A stretch of 64,000 bases of DNA from Novosphingobium resinovorum (GCF_001742225.1 NZ_CP017076.1:955001-1019000); one strand, 5' to 3'. Positions 44,972 through 53,840 are shown, numbered from the stretch's first letter. The notes: generated from the letters alone by a model not told the origin. Numbers and translations: made by a program.

Positions 44972-45862
44972 TTGGAGCTCAGGCACCTGCGCTACTTCAT
45001 CTGCGTGGCCGAGGAACTGCACTTCGGCGCCGCAGCCCGGCGCCTGGGAATCTCCCAGCCTCCCCTTAGCCAGCAGGTCCGCGCGCTGGAGGACGAACTG
45101 GGCGTGCGCCTGTTCGAACGCACCAGCAGGAGCGTCAAGCTGACCCGGGCCGGCTTGCATTTCCTGCCGCACGCGCGCGAGACGCTGGCGCAGGCCGATC
45201 GCGCCGCCCGCATTGCCCGGCTGGCGGATTCCGGAGAGGTCGGCCGTCTCAGCCTCGGCTTCTCGCCTTCGGTGCCGTTCACCCCTTATGTGGTGGACGC
45301 ACTCGCCCGGTTCCGGGCGAAGTTTCCGGAAGTGAGCGTCGAACTGCACGAACTCCCGCGCGAGGACCAGATCAGCGGCGTCGAGCGCAGAACGCTGGAC
45401 ATCGGTATCCTGCGCGCCTTCTCACCGCTGACGCTGCTGCCGCAGATGCAGATGCTTCCGCTCCAGTGCGAGGGAATGATGCTGGCGATGCGCCGCGATC
45501 ACCCGTTCACCCGGTACGATCGCCCGCTTACGCTGGCCGACATCGAAGGCGAACAGCTGATCCTCTTCAGTTCGATGAACGGCGCCGGCTTCAACGAGAT
45601 GCTCGGCCTCCATTGCGAGGAACTCGGTTTCCGTCCGACCGTGTCGCTGGAGGCCGACAGCTTCGGTACACTCGTGGGACTTACCGCCGCAGGGCTCGGG
45701 ATCACGATCCTGTCGCGTTCGCTTGCCCGCTTCAATGTCGATACGCTGACCTTCCGGTCGATCGAGATGCCGTTCTCCAGCCAGCTCTTGATGCTGCATT
45801 TGCGCGACGCCTCTCCGACGACGCGCAACTTCCGCAGCCTGATCGAACTGTCAGGCGAGTGA
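44972..45862 (+). CDS. LysR family regulator divergent from the RND pump
   Basis: A 296-aa LysR protein: MELRHLRYFICVAEELHFGAAARRLGISQPPLSQQVRALE is the standard DNA-binding domain of the BenM/CatM-like subgroup, and the effector domain starts LGFSPSVPFTPYVV. TTG 44972 is used because GGAG lies 8 bp upstream. Subgroup members usually respond to aromatic acids, which would suit a pump exporting aromatic or phenolic compounds (inference). Its stop lies only about 40 bp from the convergent end of repA. Confidence 0.92.
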   Translation: MELRHLRYFICVAEELHFGAAARRLGISQPPLSQQVRALEDELGVRLFERTSRSVKLTRAGLHFLPHARETLAQADRAARIARLADSGEVGRLSLGFSPSVPFTPYVVDALARFRAKFPEVSVELHELPREDQISGVERRTLDIGILRAFSPLTLLPQMQMLPLQCEGMMLAMRRDHPFTRYDRPLTLADIEGEQLILFSSMNGAGFNEMLGLHCEELGFRPTVSLEADSFGTLVGLTAAGLGITILSRSLARFNVDTLTFRSIEMPFSSQLLMLHLRDASPTTRNFRSLIELSGE

Positions 45863-45904
45863 CATGGCGTGCCCGCAGCCGTCAAACGGCTCGGACATCA
45901 TCGG

Positions 45905-47221
45905 TCATTCGGCCTCGGTTGCGCTACGCCGTCTGGCATAGCTGACGACGAAGGCGTCCCACACCCGCAACCACTCGGTTTCGCTGCGCTTGCGCGAAAT
46001 CCCGGGGAAGCCGGCGCGGAATGCGTCGGCCATCTGGTCCACCGCCCAGGGATGGCCCTTGTCGAGGCCGATCTTGCGAAACGCGGCTTCTCGCGCGCCG
46101 AAGCTCATGCTGCCGTTCGGGAAGTCGAGCAGGGGTTCGTCGGACGCGGCGTTTCCGGAATCCGGCCGAAGCTTGCCGCTGCCCTTCGCCGGGACCGATG
46201 ATCTCGGTGCCTCTTTTGCCGCGGGAGCGCCCAGCAGCCGCAGATGCGGTCCGACCAGCTTGCGCTCCAGCGGCGCCGGCGAGGGATAAAGCACGACCTT
46301 TCGCCCGGACATGTCGATATTGGCGTTCGGGTAGACTGCCGAGACGAGTTGCATGGTCTCGCGCACGGTCTGGCGGAAACGCTTGCTGTCCGCGTCGTTG
46401 CCGAGGTGGCGCGCCAGCTGGTCCCAGGAGATTGTCTGCCCCTTGTCCACGCCGATACGCGGTAGCCGATAGGCCAGATACGTATAGAGGTCGAGCGCCG
46501 TGGGCGTGCCCTTGAGTTCGCGGATGGCGACTTCGTTGAGCGGCACCGCATGCTCGATCAGGTGCGAATAGAACCCTTCCGACATGCGGATTTCGCGCGC
46601 GAAGGCCCCGTTCTTCTCGAGCGATCCGGCATATTCGTTGGAAATCTTGACGTCGCGCACCGCGAAAGCATTATCGCCAGCCTCTGTGCCGTCCCAGCGG
46701 ATCTGCCATTCGCAGGCGAGCAGGCGATCGACCTGCTCGCGCATGCGGTTCGCCGTGCCGCGCGGTCCATAGGACACGGTCTGGTAGCCGAGCCTGCGCA
46801 TCCATTCGGTGAAGTTGCGCCCGAGATAGACGTCCCGCGACCGCTTCGAGACGGCCTGCGATAGCAGATAGATGAGCGCGACGCGCGGATAGGCGCCATA
46901 CGGCACACCGAGACTGCGCAGCACCGGCTTGCCGTCCACCGTCTGCAGTACGGGACGCGGATTGATGGCCAGCGCATACTTGCCATCCTCGCGCAGGATG
47001 GGCTGGGTCTCGTCCTTGGGCCGCTTGGTCGGCAGCGACATGGCGCATAGCGCCGAATGGAGGAACGCCGGAACCGGTTCCTCGTCGTGGACGCGCAGAA
47101 ACGCATCCATCGTCAATTGCGATCCGGCAGCCTGGGCAAGTGAACGCACCCGCGCCTCGCCGCCATCGAGCATGGCGAGCGCGTACTGGTGTCCGATCGG
47201 CTTGCTGCTATCTCCGTTCAT
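45905..47221 (-). CDS. repA: Plasmid replication initiator RepA
   Basis: A 438-aa protein of the RepA type found on large alphaproteobacterial plasmids. The central region (about 100-330) has the duplicated winged-helix layout: GVPYGAYPRVALIYLLSQAV, RDVYLGRNFTEWMRRLGY, then ALDLYTYLAYRLPRIGVDKGQTISWDQLARHLGND. The last 110 residues are proline-rich then helical. It should bind the iterons upstream, open the origin and load the replication machinery. The gene points away from the iteron field and from parA. Odd features: a perfect iteron lies in its own coding sequence at 46194-46208, and a degenerate one overlaps its stop codon (45891-45905). Confidence 0.88.
   Translation of the reverse strand: MNGDSSKPIGHQYALAMLDGGEARVRSLAQAAGSQLTMDAFLRVHDEEPVPAFLHSALCAMSLPTKRPKDETQPILREDGKYALAINPRPVLQTVDGKPVLRSLGVPYGAYPRVALIYLLSQAVSKRSRDVYLGRNFTEWMRRLGYQTVSYGPRGTANRMREQVDRLLACEWQIRWDGTEAGDNAFAVRDVKISNEYAGSLEKNGAFAREIRMSEGFYSHLIEHAVPLNEVAIRELKGTPTALDLYTYLAYRLPRIGVDKGQTISWDQLARHLGNDADSKRFRQTVRETMQLVSAVYPNANIDMSGRKVVLYPSPAPLERKLVGPHLRLLGAPAAKEAPRSSVPAKGSGKLRPDSGNAASDEPLLDFPNGSMSFGAREAAFRKIGLDKGHPWAVDQMADAFRAGFPGISRKRSETEWLRVWDAFVVSYARRRSATEAE
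46194..46208. repeat. Perfect inverted iteron inside repA
   Basis: ACCGATGATCTCGGT, the reverse complement of the consensus iteron, lies within the codons for APRSSVPA of RepA. A degenerate version (12 of 15 matching) lies at 45891-45905 at the repA stop codon. They may let RepA bind its own gene. Confidence 0.6.
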
Positions 47222-47783
47222 GTCGCCCTGCTCTGCCCCGACTCAGGGACCTGTAATGTCCCGCTTAGACAACAGGTTTCGGCCTGATTGGCAAGGAGGT
47301 TGGCAGTTTCGGCAGGAATTGGCGGTTGAAACCTACAAGCTCACCGATGATCTCGGTGCCTTTCTCGCGCCACTGCCAAATTTCCCTGTTTTTCAATCAA
47401 GCCGATTCGCGAATCGGATATTGATTAGGGATTCTTGTAATAGGTATGCGCTCCGAGATCATCGGTCCCAACCGCTCCGAGATCATCGTTCAAACGCACC
47501 GTCATCATCGCTGCGCACCGTCATCATCGGTCTTTGGGGAAAACCTCGCCCCTGCGTTCGCAAACGACCGGGATGCGTTGCCCCTGAAGGGCGATTCTGC
47601 GTCTGCAGGTCGCCAACGGCACCGAGATCATCGGTCGCGCGAATCGAGGCAATAGCCGCCTTTGTTCTTTTCGGGGCAAAAAGCACGGAGATCATCGGTG
47701 GTTTTGTAACACTGGTGGACGGTCGTTGCTCGAAACTTCCAACCCGGGTAGGGTCGGGCTTCAAACTCACAAGACGGGTATCT
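47222..47783. other. Probable replication origin (oriV)
   Basis: The 562-bp gap between divergent repA and parA has no gene. It holds seven iterons (listed separately), a perfect 16-bp palindrome CCGATTCGCGAATCGG at 47402-47417, and next to it an AT-richer stretch (about 47418-47447) suited to strand opening. Direct repeats of TTGGCA and the pair GGTTTC/GAAACC (about 47275-47335) lie near the repA promoter. Confidence 0.8.
47343..47699. repeat. Iteron field, consensus ACCGAGATCATCGGT
   Basis: Seven 15-bp copies: inverted perfect copy at 47343-47357; direct copies at 47452-47466 and 47476-47490 (TCCGAGATCATCG), 47498-47512 and 47517-47531 (ACCGTCATCATCG), 47621-47635 (perfect) and 47685-47699 (ACGGAGATCATCGGT). 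The four central ones are spaced 24, 22 and 19 bp apart, close to two helical turns. These are the expected RepA-binding sites for replication initiation and copy-number control. Confidence 0.85.
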
Positions 47784-48992
47784 ATGGCGACGACCCCTGC
47801 TCCTTCTGACATCAGCGGCGACGAACTGCTGGAAGATAGCCTTGGCCTGCTTCACCGCAAGGCTCTCACCATCCTCAAGCGTATCCGCGACGGCGCGCTC
47901 GATCCGGAGACCGGCCACAAGGTCGGTCCCTCCTACCCGATCTCCAAGGCCGCGTCCCTGGTCGGGCGGACGGCCTCGGCGATCCGCGAGGCCGAGCGCG
48001 ACGGCCGCCTGCCCGAGCGAGACCGCACCGCGTCCGGGCACCGGGTACAATATACGCTGGAGGAACTCGATCACATGCGCGCCGTCTTCGGCACGCGGCC
48101 GTGGCGCGCGCCGGGCGATACTCCGGCGATCCTTTCGGTGTCGAACTTCAAGGGCGGCGTCGGCAAGTCCACCCTCGCCCTGCATATGGCGCAGCACTTC
48201 GCGATCCGCGGCTACCGTGTGCTGTTCATCGACTGCGACAGCCAGGCCAGTTCGACGATGATGTTCGGCTATCGTCCGGACGTCGATCTCGGAGAGGACG
48301 ACACGCTCTATGGGCACTTCCATAATCCCGAACTGCTCGGCGTGCGTTCGATCATCCGCAAGACGCACTTCTTCGGGCTCGATCTGATCCCCGCCAATCT
48401 CAAGCTCTATAACCTGGAGTACGAGATCGCCGGCTACCTGGCCCAGAACCAGAGCTTCGATATCATCGACATCATTGCCCAGGCGATCGATGAGGTCGTG
48501 GACGACTACGACATCGTGGTCATGGATCCGCCGCCGGCACTGGGCATGGTGTCGATGGCCGTGCTTCAGGCTGCCAACGCCATGGTCATCCCCGCGCCGC
48601 CCAGCGTGATCGATTTCGCATCGACCGTGTCTTTCATCGACATGGCCCGTACCACCATGAAGCAGCTGGAGCAGCTGGGGGGCAGGGTGAGGCCTGCCTA
48701 CAATTTCATCCGCCTCGTCGCCAGCCGTGTGGACGACAGCAAGTCCATGCACCGCGAGATCCTGGCGATGATGCGGCAGGTGTTCGGCGGCTCGATGATC
48801 GGCTCGGTGCTCAAGGTCAGCGCCGAGATCGACAATGCCAGTTCGCGCATGAAGACGGTCTTCGAACTCGACCGCCCGGTCACCTCCCATGAGGTCCATA
48901 ATCGGTGCGTACGCTTTCTCAACGACGTCTGCCATGACATTGAACAGGACGTTTTGCGCACCTGGGAAAGCCGCGCCGGGAAGGTGGATTGA
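47784..48992 (+). CDS. parA: Chromosome/plasmid partitioning ATPase ParA
   Basis: A 402-aa large-type (type Ia) ParA. The N-terminal 110 residues form a MerR-like winged helix (YPISKAASLVGRTASAIREAERDGRLP), used by such proteins to repress the par operon. The deviant Walker A KGGVGKST is at 123-130, switch I follows with DCDSQASSTMMFG, and Walker B-type VVMDPPPALGM comes later. The ATPase moves ParB-parS complexes and thus the replicon to daughter cells. The ATG at 47784 gives the normal N-terminus; the open frame upstream crosses the iterons and is not coding. It is followed by two parS-like sites and parB. Confidence 0.95.
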   Translation: MATTPAPSDISGDELLEDSLGLLHRKALTILKRIRDGALDPETGHKVGPSYPISKAASLVGRTASAIREAERDGRLPERDRTASGHRVQYTLEELDHMRAVFGTRPWRAPGDTPAILSVSNFKGGVGKSTLALHMAQHFAIRGYRVLFIDCDSQASSTMMFGYRPDVDLGEDDTLYGHFHNPELLGVRSIIRKTHFFGLDLIPANLKLYNLEYEIAGYLAQNQSFDIIDIIAQAIDEVVDDYDIVVMDPPPALGMVSMAVLQAANAMVIPAPPSVIDFASTVSFIDMARTTMKQLEQLGGRVRPAYNFIRLVASRVDDSKSMHREILAMMRQVFGGSMIGSVLKVSAEIDNASSRMKTVFELDRPVTSHEVHNRCVRFLNDVCHDIEQDVLRTWESRAGKVD

Positions 48993-48995
48993 TCT

Positions 48996-49011
48996 GTTGC
49001 CACGTGGCAAC
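48996..49011. other. parS-like centromere site 1
   Basis: GTTGCCACGTGGCAAC, a perfect 16-bp palindrome, begins 4 bp after the parA stop codon. An identical copy lies 111 bp further on, before parB. Perfect symmetry, exact duplication and position between parA and parB identify it as the probable ParB-binding centromere. Confidence 0.85.
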
Positions 49012-49106
49012 GAACGACAAAACACTATAAATTCAAAGTGATGTAAAATTCGATCCGGTGATTGCCTGCAATTGGATCGAAGGCGACAATGTACACGAAT
49101 ACCGGT

Positions 49107-49122
49107 GTTGCCACGTGGCAAC
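49107..49122. other. parS-like centromere site 2
   Basis: Second perfect copy of GTTGCCACGTGGCAAC, 35 bp before the parB start codon. Lying in the parB leader, it could also let ParB influence its own expression. Confidence 0.85.
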
Positions 49123-49156
49123 CGGCGGTAGGATTATACGCTGCGGCGGACGGGAA

Positions 49157-50140
49157 ATGACTATGGCAAAGGGTAATCGCGGGTTTGGGAGCAGCCTCAC
49201 CGAGGGGCTCGAGGATGCGGAGCTGGACACCTCGGCGCCGTCCGAAAGCATCATGGCCAGCCGGAGCCAGACCCTTGCGCGGCTCGCTTCGGGCAAGGTC
49301 GTGACCGACCGCACCGAATGGGTGGACCCGGCTCGGTGCCGCCCCTGGCGGTTGCACAATCGCGACATCGATCATCTCGATGAAGAGAGTTGCCGGGACC
49401 TGATCGACGCCTTCCTCTCGGCGAAGAAGCAGCGCATCCCGGCGATCGTCCGCAGGCTGACGAACGACCCTGATTACGACTACGAGATCATCGCGGGTGT
49501 CCGCCGGTGGTGGACCGTGCAGTGGCTGCGCACGCATCATCACCCCGAATACGAATACCTCGTCACCATCCAGCACGTGTCGGACGAGGAGGCGTTCCGC
49601 GTCTCGGACATCGAGAACCGCTCGCGCAAGGACATTTCCGACTGGGAGCGCGCCAACGAGTATATGCGGGCACTGGATGAGTTCTACGACGGCTCGCAAA
49701 GCGAGATGGCCGAGCACCTGAAGATCTCGCGTTCCTGGCTCAGCCGTCTTCTCGACGTCGCGCGTCTGCCCGAAGAGATCGTGGCGGTCTTTGCCGATAC
49801 CCATGACATCACCGTGCGCGTGGCGAGGGACATCAAACCGCTTACCGGCGATCCGCGCGCGCTGGCGCTTATGGTCGAAGAGGGCAGGGGGGTGTGCGCT
49901 GAGCGCACCGACCTTGGCGTGAAGCTGTCCGGCCCCGAAGTCGCCAAGCGCCTGATCGCTGCGACGGTGGCCAAGACGAAAAGCGGCGGTGGTGAGCTGG
50001 TGGTCAAGGCCGGGAACGGGAAGCCGATGCTTCGCTACGCCCGCTCGGCGCGAAGCGGACTGACCTTGAAGATCGTTCCGCGCTCGGGCGCATCCACGGA
50101 CGAACTGCTTGGCGCGATCCGAGGGCTGATCGAGGGATGA
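49157..50140 (+). CDS. parB: Partitioning protein ParB
   Basis: A 327-aa ParB/SrfA-type CTPase and centromere-binding protein. The N-terminal nuclease-like domain shows IIAGVRRWW (GxRR box, residues 114-117) and ENRSRKD (153-159), the two nucleotide-binding motifs; the helix-turn-helix is SQSEMAEHLKISRSWLSRLLD (about 180-200). The C-terminal part is a dimerisation domain. ATG 49157 fits the normal N-terminus; ATG 49163 is two codons further. It binds the flanking parS palindromes and activates ParA. It pairs with the large ParA in the usual order. Confidence 0.94.
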   Translation: MTMAKGNRGFGSSLTEGLEDAELDTSAPSESIMASRSQTLARLASGKVVTDRTEWVDPARCRPWRLHNRDIDHLDEESCRDLIDAFLSAKKQRIPAIVRRLTNDPDYDYEIIAGVRRWWTVQWLRTHHHPEYEYLVTIQHVSDEEAFRVSDIENRSRKDISDWERANEYMRALDEFYDGSQSEMAEHLKISRSWLSRLLDVARLPEEIVAVFADTHDITVRVARDIKPLTGDPRALALMVEEGRGVCAERTDLGVKLSGPEVAKRLIAATVAKTKSGGGELVVKAGNGKPMLRYARSARSGLTLKIVPRSGASTDELLGAIRGLIEG

Positions 50141-50353
50141 AGCGCGATCGAGGCAACATCATAAGGTGTTGGCCTCGAAAAACTCGAATTTCCTCTGAGG
50201 GCGTCTCTGAGCGCAGGGAGGCGAATTATATATCCGTGGTCGTCGGGCGATCCTGTCGGGGCTGTAAGGGCGCTTTCCGGCAGGGTCGCAAAAGCGGGTC
50301 ACAGGGCTGAATTGGGAGTGGATACGCTCCGAGCAGGCCGATTTTGCGGCGTT

Positions 50354-51508
50354 TCAGTCTTCGTCGTCAACGGGAGGTAGATTGTTGCGACGTGCCAGCA
50401 GTCGATCGATCGCTTCGAGCGATGCCTCATAATCGTCGAGAGCACCGGCCGAGAATGCCGATGGCTCGGGTGCGGTGGGCCTTTGCAAGTCCCTTGGCGT
50501 CGCGCGCAGTTCCAGCAGGTGAGAACCTGAGATCGTCGTTCGGCCGATCGCGCCTTGGGCCTCCCAACTTTCGATCATACCGGTAACGCCAAGGCGTGAG
50601 GCGCCGAGCATCGTTTCTATCTGTCTTGAGCGCAAGGGGCCAAATCCGGCGAGCAGTTCCATCAGCATCGGCGCCCGTGAACTGCCGCGCCGCCCGGGCA
50701 CCGGAGCATGCACGAAGCTCGCAAGGGCGTGTGCTGAGCGCAACTGCGAAAGCATCTTTCCAGCGGCTTCGAGCAGGCCCGGCGCGCCCGATTGCCGTCG
50801 CCGAAGGCCATCGGTCATGCCAAAGGCCTCCAGCCTCGCAAGGCCGGGCATGGGGAAGGCGATGCGCAAGCCCTGTCCATCGCACAAGTGCCGCCCGGCG
50901 AGCATGTCGATGGCCCAGAGGGGGGCTTGAGGAGCGGGTATGGCGACGTCGAACTGGCGATTGGCGAATGCGAGGCGCGTGGTCGTTCGCTCAGACGGTG
51001 CAAAGTCGATGCTGGAGGCAAGGGCGTCGTGCAATGCGGCGAGATCGGAAAGCGGGGCCGGGGAATCCGCCGAGGGCAATCCGCGAACCAGCATGCGCGC
51101 GGCCTCGACGATCCGGTGGGCTTCGGCGTTCGCGTTGTGCCCGGAACTGTCCAGCGGGGCCAGTAGGGCGGTCTTGAGCTGCTCTGCCAGCTGGCTGACT
51201 ATGGCATCGTCCCAGTTGGCAAGTTCGGTCAGGATCGCGCTGCACACAGATCGCGGGTCGCGGGCATGTCTGGGGCTTTCGTCGGACAAGGTGGTCAAGC
51301 CCGCGAACCAGGCATGAAAGCGCATGTCGGTGAAGGCGTGTCCTTCCTGGCGAAGCGCCGAGATCAGGGCATGGCGCAAGGCCTGTCCCGCAAAGACGCG
51401 AAGGGTGGCCTCGGAGCAGTAGGACAGGGCCCCGCACAGTTGCCCAAACGTCATGACGGCGTCGGCATCGCGGGCCTTGAACCGGTCGTTGTCTGGCCTC
51501 AAACTCAT
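50354..51508 (-). CDS. Hypothetical protein next to parB, possible winged helix
   Basis: A 384-aa protein I do not recognise. The first 140 residues are helical (FGQLCGALSYCSEATLRVFAGQALRHAL, then NWDDAIVSQLAEQLKTALLAPL). A middle part contains an FDVAIPAPQAPLWAIDMLAG strand region. The C-terminal part has MLMELLAGFGPLRSRQIETMLGASRLGVTGMIESWEAQGAIGRTT, which reads as a winged helix-turn-helix, and ends in an acidic tail (VDDED). It has no signal peptide or membrane helix. It is convergent with parB. Such genes often travel with replicon modules, so a role in plasmid regulation or maintenance is possible, but this is only inference. Codon use is normal for the window. Confidence 0.7.
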   Translation of the reverse strand: MSLRPDNDRFKARDADAVMTFGQLCGALSYCSEATLRVFAGQALRHALISALRQEGHAFTDMRFHAWFAGLTTLSDESPRHARDPRSVCSAILTELANWDDAIVSQLAEQLKTALLAPLDSSGHNANAEAHRIVEAARMLVRGLPSADSPAPLSDLAALHDALASSIDFAPSERTTTRLAFANRQFDVAIPAPQAPLWAIDMLAGRHLCDGQGLRIAFPMPGLARLEAFGMTDGLRRRQSGAPGLLEAAGKMLSQLRSAHALASFVHAPVPGRRGSSRAPMLMELLAGFGPLRSRQIETMLGASRLGVTGMIESWEAQGAIGRTTISGSHLLELRATPRDLQRPTAPEPSAFSAGALDDYEASLEAIDRLLARRNNLPPVDDED

Positions 51509-51605
51509 GATCAGTTGGCCGATACTTCGCTGTTTATCGGATGTTTCACAGTCATATGTATATCTAAATCGTGTTGACTATGCAATCGGTCGAACAAGCC
51601 GTTGC

Positions 51606-52607
51606 CTATCCCCATTGGGCGTTGAATTTGTCCCATGCCGCCGCCTCCGTCGCGATCAGATCTTCGAAGCCGGAGGGGGCATGCGCCGGCCATGCGTTAC
51701 GAGGCCAGTGATGGCTCGGATCAGGCTGAACCGTGGTGTCGGCCTGGATCTGGGCGAGGAAATTGGCGGATGGCTCACGCCGCCATGCTTCAAGCGCCGG
51801 GATGTCGATCGTTGCGAGCGTGATGTCCGGCGCATCGGGCGCGGGATTTGCGATCGAGGCGCCCTTGTAGTCGAAGATCGTCGAGCGCGGTGCGCCTTCC
51901 GGTCCGGCGATGTTGGCGGCGGCGAGGTACACCATGTTCTCGAAGGCCCGCACAGGCCGGACCTGAAGCGCGCCTGCTCGCTGCAGATAGTCGAGGTGCG
52001 GGGCGGCTGCTATGGGGTTAAGTACCACTTGGGTGCCGTTGAGTGCCAGTGAGCGGCACACTTCCGGCCAATGGAGTTCGGCACCGATCACCGCGCCGAG
52101 ACGGCCGATCGGCGTGTCGATCACGGGGTGGAACGCCTCCTTGCCGAAGACTTCCACGAACCGCTCGTACACATCGATCGGGCTGGTGCGCAGCGAGAGC
52201 GAATAGCCCTTGCGGTGGACGAGGGCGATGCCGTCGTCAGGACCGACGATGACGCAGGAAAGGAAGTGGCGACCCGGAAAGGCGTCGTGGCGCTCGGGCA
52301 CCTGGACGGCGATCCATGCGCCGGTGCGGCGGGAGGCTTCGGCGATGCGCTCGATCTCCGGGCCGGGGAGCGCGAAGGCGGCGTCGTGCCAGGCCTCGGG
52401 GGAAACCATGGCATAGCCGGTCAGGCCGAACTGCGGGAACACGACCAGCCGTGCCCCGTGATCACCGACCGCCCGCTCGGCCAAGGCGATGGTCTGCGCG
52501 ATGTTGTGGTCGATCGCGGCGCGGTCCACGGCGCCATTCGCGAACACGCACTGCGGCGCCGAGGCGCACGTGGCGAGGACATAAGGCGGGGGCGGGGCGT
52601 GGCGCAT
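51606..52607 (-). CDS. Nitrilase-superfamily protein lacking catalytic Glu and Cys
   Basis: A 333-aa protein with the carbon-nitrogen hydrolase fold: VVFPQFGLTGY, HRKGYSLSLR and GRLGAVIGAELHWPE correspond to the three catalytic blocks. Active members carry a Glu-Lys-Cys triad; here only Lys133 remains. The Glu is Gln59 and the Cys is Gly175, each one base away from the canonical codon. It is therefore probably not a working amidase or nitrilase, unless it acts as a binding or regulatory protein, or uses another residue (Cys184 is close in sequence). AGGGAG precedes the ATG. It is divergent from the alpha/beta hydrolase at 52815. The remaining fold is well conserved, which argues against simple decay. 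Confidence 0.88.
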   Translation of the reverse strand: MRHAPPPPYVLATCASAPQCVFANGAVDRAAIDHNIAQTIALAERAVGDHGARLVVFPQFGLTGYAMVSPEAWHDAAFALPGPEIERIAEASRRTGAWIAVQVPERHDAFPGRHFLSCVIVGPDDGIALVHRKGYSLSLRTSPIDVYERFVEVFGKEAFHPVIDTPIGRLGAVIGAELHWPEVCRSLALNGTQVVLNPIAAAPHLDYLQRAGALQVRPVRAFENMVYLAAANIAGPEGAPRSTIFDYKGASIANPAPDAPDITLATIDIPALEAWRREPSANFLAQIQADTTVQPDPSHHWPRNAWPAHAPSGFEDLIATEAAAWDKFNAQWG

Positions 52608-52814
52608 CTTGGTCTCCCTCTGTCGGTTTGGAGCGTTCGATAGCGCGATTTTTCGCCGCTCATTCTTGGGTCAGGCGCCGTTTGCCCACCTGCCGGAGAC
52701 ATTGGCTCGCGAAGTGTGGCGCCATGCGGTGCGGGTATGGCTCATTGCAATCTACTGATTGGAGCCGCGCCGCGCTCCCCGTCATCATCGGCGTTTCAGC
52801 ACAGGGGATCATGG

Positions 52815-53840
52815 ATGAGCGTCAGGGATCGGGCCGAAAGCAGTTCCGCAAAGGGCAGCCCCAGGGTGGGCAGGATCGTCGGCGGCGTGGTGGCGGCAGT
52901 GGCGCTCGTCGCGGCGGGTACGCTGGGCACTATGCGGCTTGGCTGGTGGAACCCCAGCTATGAGGCTGTCGCGGCCGAGCAGGCGACCGGGCCGTCGAAG
53001 TTCGAGATGGTCGGCGACGTCAAGCTGCATGTCCGCGACGAAGGGCAGGGGCCGGTCATCCTGATGCTGCACAGTTCCATGTCGAACCTGCGGATATGGG
53101 ACGGCTGGGCCGACCAGCTCAAGGGCTCCTACCGCGTCATCCGCTTCGACTGGCCGCCCTATGGTCTCTCCGTCGATCCGCGTCCCTCGCAGGGGATGCC
53201 GAGCGTCGTGGAACTGATCGAGCGTTTCGTGAAGCAGAAGGGCCTTGGCAAGTTCGTCATCGTCGCCAGTTCCAGCGGGGCGACGATCGCGACGATGTAC
53301 ACCGCGCGCCATCCCGAGCAGGTCCGCGCGCTGGCGGTATCCACCCTGCCGCTCAAGGCGCCGCCTCCGACCGAGACTTCGGCTCTCGTTTCATCGGTCC
53401 TGTGGGTGCACACGAACCTCGTGCCCAACTACATGCCGGAGTTCTTCTACCGCCATTCGCTGGCCGAACTCTACGGGCGTCCGGAGCGGCTGAAGCCCGA
53501 GACGGTCCATTGGTACTACATGACCAACAACATCCCCGGCGGTTTCGCGCGGGTGAAGACCTATTACGAGGCGAACACCAAGGCGGTGTGGAAGTCCGGT
53601 GCGGGCGATGCGGCGGTGGCGGTGAAGGTGCCGGTGCTGCTGCAGTGGGGCGACCGAGACATCGTCATCCCCAAGGACCGGGCCGACGATGCGCGGGTCA
53701 TGTTCGCCAATGCGCCGATGAAGATCATCCACTATCCCGACGTCGGCCATTACCCGATGATCGAACTGCCCGAGCAGACCGGGCGCGACCTCAAGGCATG
53801 GATCGACGCACTTCCGGCGGCACCCGCCGCAGGGAAATAA
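52815..53840 (+). CDS. Membrane-anchored alpha/beta hydrolase
   Basis: A 341-aa protein. One N-terminal helix (about 18-36) anchors it or acts as an uncleaved signal. The hydrolase core starts VKLHVRDEGQGPVILMLHSSMSN; the nucleophile elbow is VASSSGATIA, with Ser in an A-S-S-S-G frame instead of the usual G-x-S-x-G; WGDRDIVIP has the Asp, and YPDVGHYPMIELPE the His. Homologues are esterases, C-C hydrolases or haloalkane-type enzymes. ATG 52815 (or the ATG at 52811 in another frame, not used) is preceded by AGGGG. It is followed by LysR 53946 on the same strand, and is divergent from the nitrilase-like gene; both may be under that regulator. Confidence 0.88.
   Translation: MSVRDRAESSSAKGSPRVGRIVGGVVAAVALVAAGTLGTMRLGWWNPSYEAVAAEQATGPSKFEMVGDVKLHVRDEGQGPVILMLHSSMSNLRIWDGWADQLKGSYRVIRFDWPPYGLSVDPRPSQGMPSVVELIERFVKQKGLGKFVIVASSSGATIATMYTARHPEQVRALAVSTLPLKAPPPTETSALVSSVLWVHTNLVPNYMPEFFYRHSLAELYGRPERLKPETVHWYYMTNNIPGGFARVKTYYEANTKAVWKSGAGDAAVAVKVPVLLQWGDRDIVIPKDRADDARVMFANAPMKIIHYPDVGHYPMIELPEQTGRDLKAWIDALPAAPAAGK

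Noticed and set aside
46929..47783. N-terminal extension of ParA through the iteron field
   Set aside because: The frame is open from 46929, but it overlaps repA and the iterons and lacks a start signal; ParA homology begins at ATG 47784.
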